Notes under the pieces: generated by a model | What the model was told of the DNA's origin: nothing | Databases searched by the model: none | Seen by the model: only the letters and a program-made list of their open reading frames with translations | Translations under genes and position numbers: made by a program | Part shown: positions 21,668-32,130 of the stretch, piece after piece | How positions within the stretch are numbered: the first letter of the stretch is position 1 | How the letters are laid out: each line of letters opens with the position of its first letter | DNA from: Diphasiastrum complanatum | Lineage: Eukaryota > Streptophyta > Lycopodiopsida > Lycopodiales > Lycopodiaceae | Assembly (NCBI GenBank): GCA_029204225.1 | Contig: MU832589.1 | Location: 1-64,000 of the forward strand | Direction: 5' to 3' | DNA length: 64,000 nt

Positions 21668-24139
21668 ATGAATGATCAATTACATCATCACGAAGAACCC
21701 TTCAAGATGATGGAACCGGAAGCACCGCATACAGAATTACTCATGAATATTTTGTCTAGCAAGATCAAGATTTCATTGGGAGAGCTCCTAAAGTTGGTGC
21801 CAAAAGCAAAAGAAGTCTTAGCGCAAAAGTTAGCTCAAAAAGACTCAGAAGACCATCAGGAGCCGCTCTTTTGTGCTGGATTTGAAGAATCTAACGATGT
21901 ACTACGTGTTGGAGCAGCTTGGAAAAGTGAACAAAAGAATATCACTCTGCCAATACAACATAGACAATTTTCTAAAGAAGCAGCCGTGATAGATGGCGGT
22001 TCAGAAGTTAACCTGATTTCTACAAAGCTATGTACAAAATGGGGCCTTACAAAGATTAAGCCTGCTACTTTTGCTATTAAGCTAGCTGATCAAACGACGG
22101 TTCGTCCACGAGGAATGGTGGAAGATATACCTGTCAGGATTGCAGGAGTACAGTTCGTCATTACTTTCGTCGTGATGGACTTACCAGAAGCACCAAATGT
22201 CTACCGATCTCTCTTAGGTTGTCCATGGTTACGAGTTGCACAAGTAATTCATAACTGGGTTACCGGCAAAATCACTTTTGAAAATCGTGAACATGCAGTT
22301 AAAATTGATCCTACGACTTGGACTATCAAGCCAGTGGTTCAAAAAACAGATGACGATTCATCAACAACGGATCACACTTGTGATCGACCAGAGAAAAAAT
22401 TGGGAGTTCACTACGATTCTCAAACGCATACTATCAATTGGAACGAAGCTCTTGCAACAATTGATTGTACAGCAGGATATATGTGTCAACAAGATATTCA
22501 ATCAGAGATGAGCGAGATTTCCTTGTTAGATCGAACTTTGGATACGCCAATCACGTTTTCACTAAATGTGTTGAATGTAGCCTGGATATCAACGGAACCT
22601 ATACCAGATCCAATTGAGGATGACCTCATACCAATGAGTCATGCCTTAACTTATGATGGCAATGCAGAACTTACGGATGAACAGATTCTACATCATATGG
22701 ATCCGACCAAATTTGGAGTGCGTAATGTTCCTGATGAACCAACAATCAAATCTGCCAAAGCAGTTATATTGAAGGGAGACAGGATGATAGGTTCGATGAC
22801 GAAGAAACTAGCAAAGCAACATTATAATACGGTCCTGAAATGGGAAAATCCCCCTCAAAAGTTTGATTTAAAGGAAGTGCCACCTCTATTGGATAAAGAC
22901 AAAGGAAAAGTCAAGAATGATTCTTCAAGTCAGATTTCCAGCAAGACATCATCGTCTAGGAAGTCTTCACCTGAGAAGAAAGATTTATCATTCCGAAAGT
23001 CATCACCTCCACGATCAATTCCTGCTAGGAAGACTAAACGAAGATCCAAGACAAGTCCTTTCGAAAAAGAACAAGTAAATGTAGTCCAACATGATATGCC
23101 AGAGTATTTTAAATGCTATACACTGGATGATGTGGTTATCATGTTACCTAAAGCACATCGTGAACCTGAAGAACACATGCCGGAATCTAAAGAGGTTTAT
23201 GATGGCTCAGCTAGGACGCAGCCAATGAATCTAGCAAAACCAGGAGAACCAGAAAAGATTGTACAAGTGGGATCACAACTTACTCCTGAACAGTATCAAG
23301 CACTCCGTTTGCTACTTATTAAGTATCAAGATTGTTTTGCATGGACTTATCAAGATTTGAAGGGTATTCCGACATCAGTCATTGAACATACCATACCTTT
23401 AGTACCTGATGCAGTACCAAAGGTTTCAAAGTTCTATCGCTGTAATCCTAATGTGGCAGATCTGATAAAGAAAGAACTTCGGAGATTGCTTGACGCCTAT
23501 TTCATTTATGAGATCGAGCATACCAAATGGATTTCACCGATTGTCATTGTTCCTAAGAAAAATGAAAAATTGCGAATCTGTGTGAATTTCAAAGCATTGA
23601 TTAAAGTGACACAAAAGGATCACTTTCCGTTACCTTTTACTGACATTTTGGATCGCCTTGCTGGAGCGGAAGCTTACAGTTTCTTGGATGGATTTAGTGG
23701 TTACAACCAGGTTAAGATTGCACCTGCCGATCGCCACAAAACTGCTTTTGCAACAGAATGGAGCACCTATGCTTACAAAGTAATGCCGTTTGGACTTTGT
23801 AATGCACCAAGTTCATTCCAAAGAGTAATGCAATTTGCCTTTAAAGATTATCTGCAAAAATTCCTTGAAATTTACTTGGACGACTTGGGAGTTCATAGTA
23901 CAGATACAGACCACCTGGATCGATTGGAAAAAGTCTTTGAAAGATGCCGCAAATATCAGATTTCTCTAAATCCAGAAAAATGCCAGATATGGGTTTCTCA
24001 CGGAGTGGTGCTTGGACATGTGATATCAAGACATGGTATTGCCACCGATTGCTCTAAGATCAAAGTTATTGTGGAATTGCCACCGCCAGCAACAATTCGA
24101 GGAGTTTATGTGTTTATGGGTCATGCAAACTACTATTGA
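21668..24139 (+). CDS. gypsy 1 pol: protease and reverse transcriptase, 823 residues
   Basis: The longest intact frame in the window. About residues 20-60 hold SLGELLKLVPKAKEVL, a segment usual just before gypsy proteases. The protease core is about residue 105 onward (VIDGGSEVNLIS, Asp-Gly-Gly in place of Asp-Ser/Thr-Gly). A Ser/Lys-rich linker lies at about 415-465. RT begins near residue 590: IVIVPKKNEKLRICVNFKAL, SFLDGFSGYNQVKIAP, VMPFGLCNAPSSFQRVM and EIYLDDLGVHS at about 733, retaining both catalytic Asp. The frame ends by frameshift near 24139, just before RNase H. It is one open frame without stops, whereas gag is broken, which suggests a fairly young insertion with local damage or later gene conversion. 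Function is unlikely without gag and integrase. Confidence 0.85.
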   Translation: MNDQLHHHEEPFKMMEPEAPHTELLMNILSSKIKISLGELLKLVPKAKEVLAQKLAQKDSEDHQEPLFCAGFEESNDVLRVGAAWKSEQKNITLPIQHRQFSKEAAVIDGGSEVNLISTKLCTKWGLTKIKPATFAIKLADQTTVRPRGMVEDIPVRIAGVQFVITFVVMDLPEAPNVYRSLLGCPWLRVAQVIHNWVTGKITFENREHAVKIDPTTWTIKPVVQKTDDDSSTTDHTCDRPEKKLGVHYDSQTHTINWNEALATIDCTAGYMCQQDIQSEMSEISLLDRTLDTPITFSLNVLNVAWISTEPIPDPIEDDLIPMSHALTYDGNAELTDEQILHHMDPTKFGVRNVPDEPTIKSAKAVILKGDRMIGSMTKKLAKQHYNTVLKWENPPQKFDLKEVPPLLDKDKGKVKNDSSSQISSKTSSSRKSSPEKKDLSFRKSSPPRSIPARKTKRRSKTSPFEKEQVNVVQHDMPEYFKCYTLDDVVIMLPKAHREPEEHMPESKEVYDGSARTQPMNLAKPGEPEKIVQVGSQLTPEQYQALRLLLIKYQDCFAWTYQDLKGIPTSVIEHTIPLVPDAVPKVSKFYRCNPNVADLIKKELRRLLDAYFIYEIEHTKWISPIVIVPKKNEKLRICVNFKALIKVTQKDHFPLPFTDILDRLAGAEAYSFLDGFSGYNQVKIAPADRHKTAFATEWSTYAYKVMPFGLCNAPSSFQRVMQFAFKDYLQKFLEIYLDDLGVHSTDTDHLDRLEKVFERCRKYQISLNPEKCQIWVSHGVVLGHVISRHGIATDCSKIKVIVELPPPATIRGVYVFMGHANYY

Positions 24140-24424
24140 ATTTTTATTATCTTCTTTGCGGATTTAGCACGACCTATATACAAATTAACTACTGTTCCTA
24201 TTTGGACAGTAGAGCGTTAGAAGCCTTTGAAAAGTTAAAAAAAGCATTGTCTTCAGCACCAATACCGCATTCTCCAGATTGGACATTAGAGTTTCATGTT
24301 CATACGGATGCCTCAAAATACGCCATTGGATCAGTGTTGACGCAGTCAGGTGACTATAAGAAGGATTATCCTATACGATTTGCAAGCAGACAGCTTACAG
24401 ATCCAGAGAAGAATTATTCAACAA
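24140..24424 (+). pseudogene. gypsy 1 RNase H, N-terminal part, truncated
   Basis: After a frameshift the frame continues with EAFEKLKKALSSAPI, FHVHTDASKYAIGSVLTQSG and RQLTDPEKNYSTM. The first RNase H catalytic Asp (TDAS) is present. The sequence stops at 24424, where the copia LTR begins, so the remaining active-site residues are lost. Confidence 0.8.
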
Positions 24425-25105
24425 TGTGAAGAATTGCCAAAAATTGGCAAATCTAGCTTGATCAAAAACCATGTAGAATAGTGTAAATTGTGTACACAAG
24501 TGGGTCCTACACATGTGAGGCCATGATGCCACATGGGAAACCCATCCTAATGTAGGTTAGGTCAAGTCAAGAGAGTTGGTCATGTCTATTTGGTGGTCAT
24601 CCCTACTTTATAGGACCTACACCTTAGTTTAAGGTGAAAATTTGATCGACTAGCTACCTACCAATCATAACTCTAGGAAATAGACTAGGGTTTCATTTTA
24701 GGTCAAGAAGAGTGAGTTAATTTCCTGAATACATGCTGGAAATCCACCTAACTTCAAGAAGGAAGTCGAATTTGCTATGTATTCCCTCTCTCCATAGTGA
24801 GAAGATAGAAAATTTTTGGAGCTCATTGGCAATCTCAAGCTAGTTCACTATGTACATTGAGTTTTTGTGATCCAAATGAAACCAAATCAATTTCTACTTG
24901 TTTCTTAGGTTGAAGGCCGTACTACATCCTGTATTACACACGTTTATCAATGCTTTTGATTGTTAATGCTTGTTGTTTGTCAAATTGTCAATCTAGATCA
25001 ACTTTTTTGTGTCTAGTTTTTTGATAGATTGTTAAGCAAGCATCCAATCACTCTTGTGGATCTTTTGTAGATCCATTTATGATCCTAAAGTACAGTACTT
25101 TCACA
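24425..25105 (+). mobile_element. copia element 1, 5' LTR (681 bp)
   Basis: It starts TGTGAAGAATTG and ends GTACTTTCACA, with inverted ends TGTGAA/TTCACA, and is followed at once by the primer-binding site. A TTGCCA-AAAAT-TGGCAA hairpin lies 10 bp from the left end. A near-identical solo copy is at 41687-42387 on the other strand. The insertion interrupts gypsy 1 in RNase H; the left flank is AACAA, but the matching right duplication is not present because the 3' half is missing. Confidence 0.9.
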
Positions 25106-25118
25106 TGGTATCAGAGCC
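25106..25118 (+). other. Primer-binding site of copia element 1
   Basis: TGGTATCAGAGCC directly after the LTR is the complement of the 3' end of plant initiator-Met tRNA, the usual copia primer. Confidence 0.9.
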
Positions 25119-25909
25119 AAGTACAAGAGCATAAGCCATTGATCTAATGCAAATCCATTTTTAGCAAGTTTTGGTGCTAAAACCTAGTATTGAGAGGGCA
25201 AGCTAGAATCTTGATTTTGGTGAGGAGATTTGATCCCAAATTTGGTAGGAGTCCAAATCCGTACTGTCCACATGTGTGGGCACCTCTGAACCTGCATTTA
25301 ATGCATGGTATTCATTTGATCCAAAAAAATTCAATTTGTGAGCTGTTGGTGTAATTTTTGGTGGAGATCCTAGGATAATCTACCAAGATCATTTGCCATT
25401 GATTAGATTTGAATTTGTTTCATGGAATCTAATTAATCTAGGCTGAGTTCAAGTCCTATTAAGGTTAAAAACAGGTCTTGAAAGTACACCAAGAAGGAAG
25501 AAAGAGATTAAGTCATTTTCTTGTCCAAAAACAGTCAAAATTGGCAAGATTTGATTGTAAGTAGATTTCACATCATCTTATCTTCATTCCAACTTTGTGA
25601 GGGAGTGCTAGAACTGAGATTATAAGTCCATTTGTTGGATTAGAAATCTAATTTGAGTGAAAAACTACAAGAGAGAGACCTTAGTGAGTTTCTAGAGACA
25701 ATCAAATCCATTTCTTGGCAAGATTTGTTTGAAAGTAGTTTTCACCTCATCTTATCTTCATTCCAACTTTGTGAGAAGTGATAGAACTGTGATTATAAGT
25801 CCATTTGTTGGATTAGAAATCAAATGTGAGTGAAACACTGCAAGTGTGAGACCTTTGTGAGTTTCAAGTCAATCAAATCTATTTCTTGTTTGTAGAAGTC
25901 ACTAGTAAG

Positions 25910-27103
25910 ATGGGATCTGCTGGAGCATACCTTCTAGAAGCTAGTGAGAGGTTGAATTTTACAAATTATGCTATTTGGAAGGTTAGAATGGAGTCACTCT
26001 TGGTGCTCCAAGACCTTTATGATTTCTTGATTGAAGATGAAGATGAACCTCTAGGTGCACAGGAGTTAGCTAGATACAAGAAGAGATCTAGGCTTGCACT
26101 GCATTGTGTGAAGATGAATGTGAGCAATGATTTGTTGAGAGAAGTATCAGCTTGTACTAATGCTAAAGAGGCTTGGGAGTCTTTAAAATCAATCTATGAG
26201 TCTAGCAACACTTCTAGAGTTCTTATGCTTAGAAATCAAATTTTGCAAAGCATGAGGAGAAGTGAGGAGAGTGCACAGGAATATGTACTCAGAATCAAGT
26301 CTCTAAATTGGGAGTTGGCTTTCATTGGAGAGAAGATTCATGATGGAGAGCTTGTACAAATTGTCCTTAATGGTCTAGGAGATGACTTTGCAAATTTGGA
26401 TCAAAGTTTTGCCATCCAAGACAGTTTGCCAACTACAGAAAAACTTCACAGTGTATTAGTGGCTGAAGAGTGTAGGATGCTCCATGCAAAATCTAGGATG
26501 AGTTCCTTGTCGTTGCAGGATGGTGATGAGAAAGCCAATTTCTCATTCAAGGGCAAAAAGAAGACCAATGAAAAGAAGAAGCATCCAAAGGAGGCCAAAG
26601 AAGAGGATGATGCATCAAGCTCAAAGGACAAGTCAAAGCAGAAATGCTTCTTTTGTGGAAGGAAGGGGCATTATGCATATGAATGCTACAAGAGGCTAAG
26701 AGCACAAGTGGAGGATGACAAACAAGGAAACCTTGCAAAGGAGGAGGAGGAAGATGAAGTAGATGTATTCTTGATGGCATCTACATTCTCACCAACAAGC
26801 AATGGCAATTCAAGACACAATTGGTGGATCGACAGTGGGGCTAGCTCCCACATGTCTTGTGAAAAGGACTTTTTCTCAACCTTACACTCTTTAAATGCTG
26901 CTAAAAAGTTTGTCTTTACTGCAAATGATGAAGAGTGTAGGATAGATGGTGTTGGCACCATCTCTTTGTGTCTAGAATCCTCAAAATGCATGGATCTAGA
27001 AAATGTCCTTTATGTACCATCAATCACCAAGAATATCCTTAGTGTTGGTTTACACTTATTGCTATATTTAGACATGATGCCAGTTTTATTCTATGAAGTT
27101 TAG
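25910..27103 (+). CDS. copia element 1 gag and start of protease
   Basis: An open frame of about 397 residues from the preferred ATG at 25910; an in-frame ATG at 25886 adds eight residues, but the later start gives the usual short amino end before L-x-G/F-x-NY. The gag part carries LNFTNYAIWKVRMESLL and a Lys-rich stretch, then one canonical knuckle CFFCGRKGHYAYEC (C-x2-C-x4-H-x4-C) at about residue 246. An acidic Glu-rich segment precedes the protease motif WWIDSGASSHM at about residue 305. After NILSVG the sequence leaves copia homology and ends at 27103. Integrase, RT and the 3' LTR are absent, so the element is a 5' half. A 55-bp piece of the Glu-rich segment is found again at 41237. Confidence 0.9.
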   Translation: MGSAGAYLLEASERLNFTNYAIWKVRMESLLVLQDLYDFLIEDEDEPLGAQELARYKKRSRLALHCVKMNVSNDLLREVSACTNAKEAWESLKSIYESSNTSRVLMLRNQILQSMRRSEESAQEYVLRIKSLNWELAFIGEKIHDGELVQIVLNGLGDDFANLDQSFAIQDSLPTTEKLHSVLVAEECRMLHAKSRMSSLSLQDGDEKANFSFKGKKKTNEKKKHPKEAKEEDDASSSKDKSKQKCFFCGRKGHYAYECYKRLRAQVEDDKQGNLAKEEEEDEVDVFLMASTFSPTSNGNSRHNWWIDSGASSHMSCEKDFFSTLHSLNAAKKFVFTANDEECRIDGVGTISLCLESSKCMDLENVLYVPSITKNILSVGLHLLLYLDMMPVLFYEV

Positions 27104-27289
27104 AGATGATATCTACAGTAATAAGTGCCTTCCAATTGGCATAATTAACGTTAATTAGAATTTTTGGTTTTTTTCGGCATTGCCGAGATTGCAATATGAC
27201 AATATATTCATTTTACTGCCGTTAATAAAAAATGCCCAAATAATTACAAGTACTACCTTAAAGTTCGGAATGGGGTATCTTTTGCTGGC
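27104..27289. other. Junction between copia 1 and gypsy 2
   Basis: About 185 bp of AT-rich sequence with no match to either element that I can see. It marks a rearrangement breakpoint. Confidence 0.5.
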
Positions 27290-28625
27290 ACGTTATGCCC
27301 TTTGGATTGTGTAATGCACCATGTACCTTCCAACGTGTCATGCAAGCAACATTTTATGATCTCATCCGTGACAACCTTGAGATCTATCTTGATGACCTTG
27401 GGGTGCACTCGGAAGAATCCACGCACTTGGCCATGCTCAAACGTATTTTCATACAATGCCAGAGGTATGGTATTTCTCTTAGTCCTGAAAAATGTCAGAT
27501 ATGGGTCACCCACGGCGTCGTACTTGGTCACATTGTATTGCGCAATGGGATTGCCACCGACCCAGAGAAGATCAAAGTCATCGTTGAGAGGCCAGAACCT
27601 AAAACGGTCCCAGACGCTTATTGTTTTATGGGTCGCGCTAATCACTATCATTGCCATATTCGCGATTTTGCTAGTAAAGCACGATGGATATATAGAGTGA
27701 CCATAAATCCTAAGTGGACGGATGAAAAGAGAAAGGCCTTCCAAGAACTCAAACACGCCTTGACAACTGCTCCTATCTTGCGAGCTCCAGATTACACGAA
27801 GGAGTTTCACGTGCACACTGATGCATCAAAGTTTGCCATCGATGCAGTGGTAACTCAATCCGGAGAATACAAGAAAGACTATCCAATTCATTTCCTTAGT
27901 AGGCAATTAACATCTGCGGAGATGAACTACACCACAACCGAGAGGGAAGCATTAGTGATGATTTATGCCATCCAGAAGTTTCGACATTATCTTCTAGGTA
28001 AACCTTTTGTATTTTTCACAGATCATCAAGCGTTACTTTACCTTGTGAATAAAACCTACACAACAGGTAGAATCACACGTTGGTTGCTATTACTGCAAGA
28101 GTTCAAAATTTGTATTGTTGTGCACAAAGGATCACAACATTTTGTCGCTGATCATCTATCCAGAATACCGAGTGATGAGAAACTAACGGAGGACATCAAT
28201 GATGACCTACCCGATGGAATACTTTTTCAAGTTGACTGTACCCCCATGTGGGCCAAAGACATCACAGAGTTTTTAACGATGGGGGTGCTAGATCCAACGT
28301 TGTCGAAACCTGCCCAACGTGCACTTATCTACAAGGTGGCATCCTATACACTTATAGCGAGGCAACTTTATAGAAAGGGTGCAGAGGGTGTGATTAGACA
28401 ATGTTTGACTGAGGGCGAGATTATTCCCATCATATCCTTGCTACACGAAGGAGTTGGTGGTGGACACTTTGCCTCAGAAAACACAGTTAGGAAGATCTTA
28501 CTAGCTGGGTATTGGTGGCCTTCGCTATTTAAGGACACTCATAACTTCGTAAAGGCTTGTGATGTGTGACAAAGAGCCAAAAGGCCACAATTTTCAGATT
28601 ATATGCCTTTAACCCCCATCTTATC
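27290..28625 (+). CDS. gypsy element 2: RT palm/thumb, RNase H, integrase zinc-binding domain
   Basis: A 424-residue frame starts at VMPFGLCNAPCTFQRVM (27295). RT box EIYLDDLGVHS is at about residue 30. RNase H follows with HTDASKFAI, TEREALVMIYAIQKFRHYL and FTDHQALLYLV, so the D-E-D core is present. HFVADHLSRIPSDE marks the end of RNase H. The integrase zinc domain follows (LLHEGVGGGHFASENTVRKI, then FVKACDV). The frame stops at TGA where the second zinc Cys is expected, after which QRAKRPQFSDYMPL continues in frame to about 28625. RT fingers, protease and gag are absent. It overlaps domains present in gypsy 1 and differs in sequence, so it is a second element and not the missing 3' half. 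Confidence 0.85.
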
Positions 28626-28631
28626 TGAACA

Positions 28632-29064
28632 AGTTAGCTATCTTGTAAACTCCACACAGTGGAGATATAAATATTTTCTGTTTATATCTCCACACAGTGG
28701 AGATATAAACAATTTTTTGGATCAAAAGAGCACATTGAAAAAGAGCGCAAGAGTAGAACAGAAAAAGAAAAGAATAGAAAAAAATAGAGAAACGATATAG
28801 TTGTGCATGAAAGTCTGCCAACGAGCAGAACACAGCGAAAGAGCATAATGTCAGACTGCCAACGAGTGAGACACTGATTATATCGCTCTAAAAATCAAAT
28901 TGATAATATAGTTGCTCTCTCTTGTCCATCTCCTTGTTTTCCGTTGTCTTGAATGATTTCTGTTCTGTGATCTGTAGTAGCGTGTCTAGGATCCTACAAG
29001 CTTCCGTATAAGAAAATTCAAAAAAAACAAATTCATTCGTGATACACACAACCCGTTCGCGACA
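28632..29064 (+). mobile_element. copia element 2, first 5' LTR copy
   Basis: It matches the 3' LTR at 35140-35602 but lacks part of its 5' region. It contains TCCACACAGTGGAGATATAAA twice in opposed context, giving a TGGAGATATAAA/TTTATATCTCCA hairpin at about 28659-28693. It ends CCGTTCGCGACA and is followed by a primer-site-like TGGTATCATAG at 29065-29075. Confidence 0.75.
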
Positions 29065-29074
29065 TGGTATCATA

Positions 29075-29403
29075 GTGGAGATATAAACATTTTCTGGATC
29101 AACAGAACACACTGAAAAAGAGTGCGAGAGTAGAGCAGAAAAAGAAAAGAATAGAAAAAATAGAGAAACAATATAGTGTGCATGAAAGCTGCCAATGAGC
29201 AGAACACATTGAAAGAGCAAACATTGATCATCTCGCTCTAAAAATCAAACTGATAATACAGTTGCTCTCTCTTGTCCATCTCCTTGTTTTCCATTGTCTT
29301 GATTGCTAGAATGATTTATGTTTTGTGATCTGCATTCGCGTGTCTAGGATCCTGCAAGCTTCTGCATAAGAAAATTCAAAAAGAAACAAATCCGTTCGCG
29401 ATA
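29075..29403 (+). mobile_element. copia element 2, second, truncated 5' LTR copy
   Basis: It begins abruptly at TGGAGATATAAACATTTTCT, just after the primer site of the first LTR copy, and ends CGTTCGCGATA. The next bases GGAGCCTACAAG are the tail of a TGGTATCAGAGCC primer site, so the first part of the primer site has been deleted. The order LTR-PBS-LTR indicates recombination at the 5' end. Confidence 0.75.
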
Positions 29404-29460
29404 GGAGCCTACAAGTTATCACTACTGATATTTGAGCAGTGATTTTCTAGGTAACACAAT

Positions 29461-30330
29461 ATGGCTACAACGATCCAGACAAGAGTAGCAATCAGTCTTG
29501 ATGGCGCAAACTACATGATATGGAAATTCAAAATCAAAACACTTCTGAAGGGCGAAGGCATCTAGTCGGTGACCGAACTCTCAGAGGTACAGCCTCCAGA
29601 GGGAGACTCGAGGAGAGCTGAATGGATCAGAAAGGATAAGCATGCAATGGCGATTATCGTTTCATCCATCAACGAGATCTACTCATGAAGATTGAAGACT
29701 GCGAAAGCAGCCATGCAGTATGGAAAAAATTAAAATAGAAGTATGAAGTGAGGATTGTAGTTTCAGCTTCACAATCAGCTGCAATCCATACGATGGGATG
29801 GCAACCAATTAGACCAGCACATTGAGAAGATCAGAACGATCTTCGCTCAACTCGCTGCATCAGGACAGGAGCACCAGGTCCCATCACCACAACAGCTGAT
29901 GTACTTCATGAAGTCTCTACCTACGTCCTATTAGTTGTTGAGAATGCTCATACTGAGGTTACCAGATATGACATTCAACAAAGCAATCAGTCTTGTCGTT
30001 GATGAGAGACTGATGAGGGACGAAGGAGAAGGAAGCAGTGATCAAGAGAAAGCTCTCTTCACAAAAGGGAAGAAGAAGAATAAGAACAAACCCAGATTCG
30101 ACAAGACAAAGTCCTCGAATCAACAATCTTCTTCCTGAGATCACTGTCACAAACCAGGCCATACAGCCAACAAATGTTGGTTCAATCCAGCACTACCTTG
30201 CATGCACTGCAAGAAGAAGGGGCACTCTACATAAGATTGCAAATTTAACCCAAAAAGAAAGAACAAAGCTGAGAAAGCAAATGTTGCAGAATCATCCAAA
30301 GATGCAAATAGAGGTGATAAAGCCTTCACA
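29461..30330 (+). pseudogene. copia element 2 gag with two zinc knuckles
   Basis: From ATG 29461 the frame reads LDGANYMIWKFKIKTLLKG, the copia gag amino end. Later pieces include QLDQHIEKIRTIFAQL, VVDERLMRDEGEGSS and a Lys-rich tract. Two knuckles follow at about 30136-30245 (CHKPGHTANKC and CMHCKKKGH...DC). It has at least six stops. Several fit transitions at conserved positions: TAG for Trp near 29563 and TAG for Trp in the second knuckle. Frame changes occur near 29690 and 29935. Confidence 0.75.
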
Positions 30331-31140
30331 ATAGTTGATGAAGCTTCAACAAACTATACTGAACAAGACTACGATGTAGTCATTGATTCAGGAGCAACAT
30401 CACACATCACCTGCAACAAGAAAATCTTGATCGACTTCAAAGAACTCAAAAATAACAAAGCAGTGATTCTAGGTGATGGAAGCAGACATGATGTCAAAGG
30501 CATCAGGACTCTACAGCTCCAAACACTGTCAGGCCAAGCAGAGCTGCCAGGAGCACTCTACGTGCCTTCATTGAGAAAAGATCTGCTATAAGTCTCCATG
30601 ACAATGGAGGTGAGTACAAGAGCAAAGAATTTTCAAAATTCTGCCAAGAACAAGGGATAGAGCATCAGTTCACTCCTGCATACACACCAGAATATAATGG
30701 TATCACAAAAAGAAGAAATAGGACGCCAGTTGAAGGAGCCAGATGCATGATGGCACATGATCGATTGCCAAGTCAATTCTAGGCTGAGGCAATAGCTGCA
30801 ACAGTATACCTGCAGAACAGATCAACAACGACAATGCTGAAAGACAAGACATCGTATGAAATGTGGACAGGTAGAAAGCCTGATCTATCATACGTATGTG
30901 TGTTTGGATGTGCAACATACAAGCACATTCCAAAAGAGAAAAGAAGCAAGCTCGATGATAAATCAGAGCAAACAATCATGGTCGGGTACTCAAATGGATC
31001 ACTCTACAATCCAACCACGAAGAAGGTTGTTTCGAGTAGAGATGTAAAGTTCGATGAGTGCACATTCCCTGGACTAAAAGATGAGTTTGGCCATGAGATC
31101 TTCACAATGCTGCCAATTCCAGAGGGAGATCGAGTTTAGA
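30331..31140 (+). pseudogene. copia element 2 protease and integrase remnants
   Basis: Protease motif DVVIDSGATSHIT is at about 30375, with the following ILGDGSRHDVKGI. A deletion then joins LPGALYVPSL to the end of the integrase core (EYKSKEF...CQEQGIEHQFTPAYTP, RRNRT). The frame 30834-31139 (TSYEMWTGRKPDLSYVCVFG) is the conserved post-core integrase region. Stops include TAG for Trp at about 30780 (QF-stop-AEA). The first two integrase catalytic acids lie in the deleted part. Confidence 0.75.
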
Positions 31141-31379
31141 CGTCAAATCAGAATGTTGAGCCACAGACTCCAGAGCAGCAGGAAGCAGAAGATCAATCCC
31201 ACGAACAAGAAACGTTTGAGTAGCGACAAAACGAACTCAAAAGGTCAACAAGACAAAGAAGACCTCCAGATTAATACGCTAACAATCTTCAGTGGAACGA
31301 AGACATGCAACTCGAGTATTGCAGCTTCACTGAAGAGCCAAAAACATATCAAGAAGTTGTCCAGAGTCCAGAGGGTGAA

Positions 31380-32130
31380 TTCTGGAAGCAGACAATGTCA
31401 GAGGAAATCAAGTCGATGAGGCGAAACGAGGCATGGACACTAGAGCCACTGCCAGAAAAGTGGATGCACAAGAAAAAAATGAAATCAGATGGCACTGTTG
31501 GTCGTTACAAAGCAAGACTTGTCGCGAAGGGCTACACAAATGTATGGTGTTGATTATTTCGATACATATTCGTCGATGGTCAAGATGACAAGCATATGAC
31601 TACTCCTTGCATATGCCACACAACACAATTTAAAAATTCACCAGATTGACGTAAAGACAGCCTTTCTCCACGGAGATCTAGAGAAAGACATCTTCATGAA
31701 GCAGCCTGGAGGATTTGAAGACCCCGACAATCGACAATATGTCTATCGGTTGTAGAGATGCATTTATGGTCTAAAGCAGACATGACGAGCTTGATACAAG
31801 AAGCTCGACGATCTTCTGAAGTCTCTAGACTTCAATCCTACACAACCAGACTACCACGTCTACATAAAAAGAGTAGGAAAAGATTTTGTGATACTGACTA
31901 TTTTCATAGATAATTCCCTTATGATAGATAACTCCTTGATGCTAATCAAGGACACGAAGAGTCAAATTTCTAAGAATTATGAAATCATAGATCTAGGAGA
32001 AGCAACAAAATGCCTCGGGCTGGAGATCATAAGAAATCGAATAAAAGGCAAAATGCATTTGAGTTAGTCTGAATATGCCAAAAAAGAGCGAAGCAGTATC
32101 ACATGATGGACTGCAAAGAAAAGGCCACAC
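31380..32130 (+). pseudogene. copia element 2 reverse transcriptase
   Basis: EAWTLEPLPEK, KARLVAKGYTN, GDLEKDIFMKQPGGFED, CIYGLKQT and FVILTIFIDNSLMI appear in order. The catalytic box is FIDN where copia elements have YVDD; the second Asp is Asn (GAT to AAT), so the enzyme is dead. Further stops fit CGA to TGA (KQT-stop-RAW; TSI-stop) and CAG to TAG (LS-stop-SEY). The same FMDN box is repeated in the tandem copy at 33.2 kb, so the mutation predates the amplification. Confidence 0.8.

Larger units (their letters stand above)
19995..24424 (+). mobile_element. Ty3/gypsy element 1, gag to start of RNase H, 3' part replaced by a copia element
   Basis: A plus-strand element with gag (capsid then nucleocapsid), protease, RT and the start of RNase H. 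It is cut at 24424, where a copia LTR begins. The 5' LTR and primer site were not recognised upstream of 19995. It differs from gypsy element 2 (27.3 kb) but shares the unusual RT box YLDDLGVHS. The chromodomain fragment nearby lies on the other strand and is unrelated. Confidence 0.85.

Noticed and set aside
27295-28569. Gypsy 2 as the missing 3' half of gypsy 1
   Set aside because: It repeats the RT palm and RNase H start already present in gypsy 1 and differs at many residues, so it is a second element.
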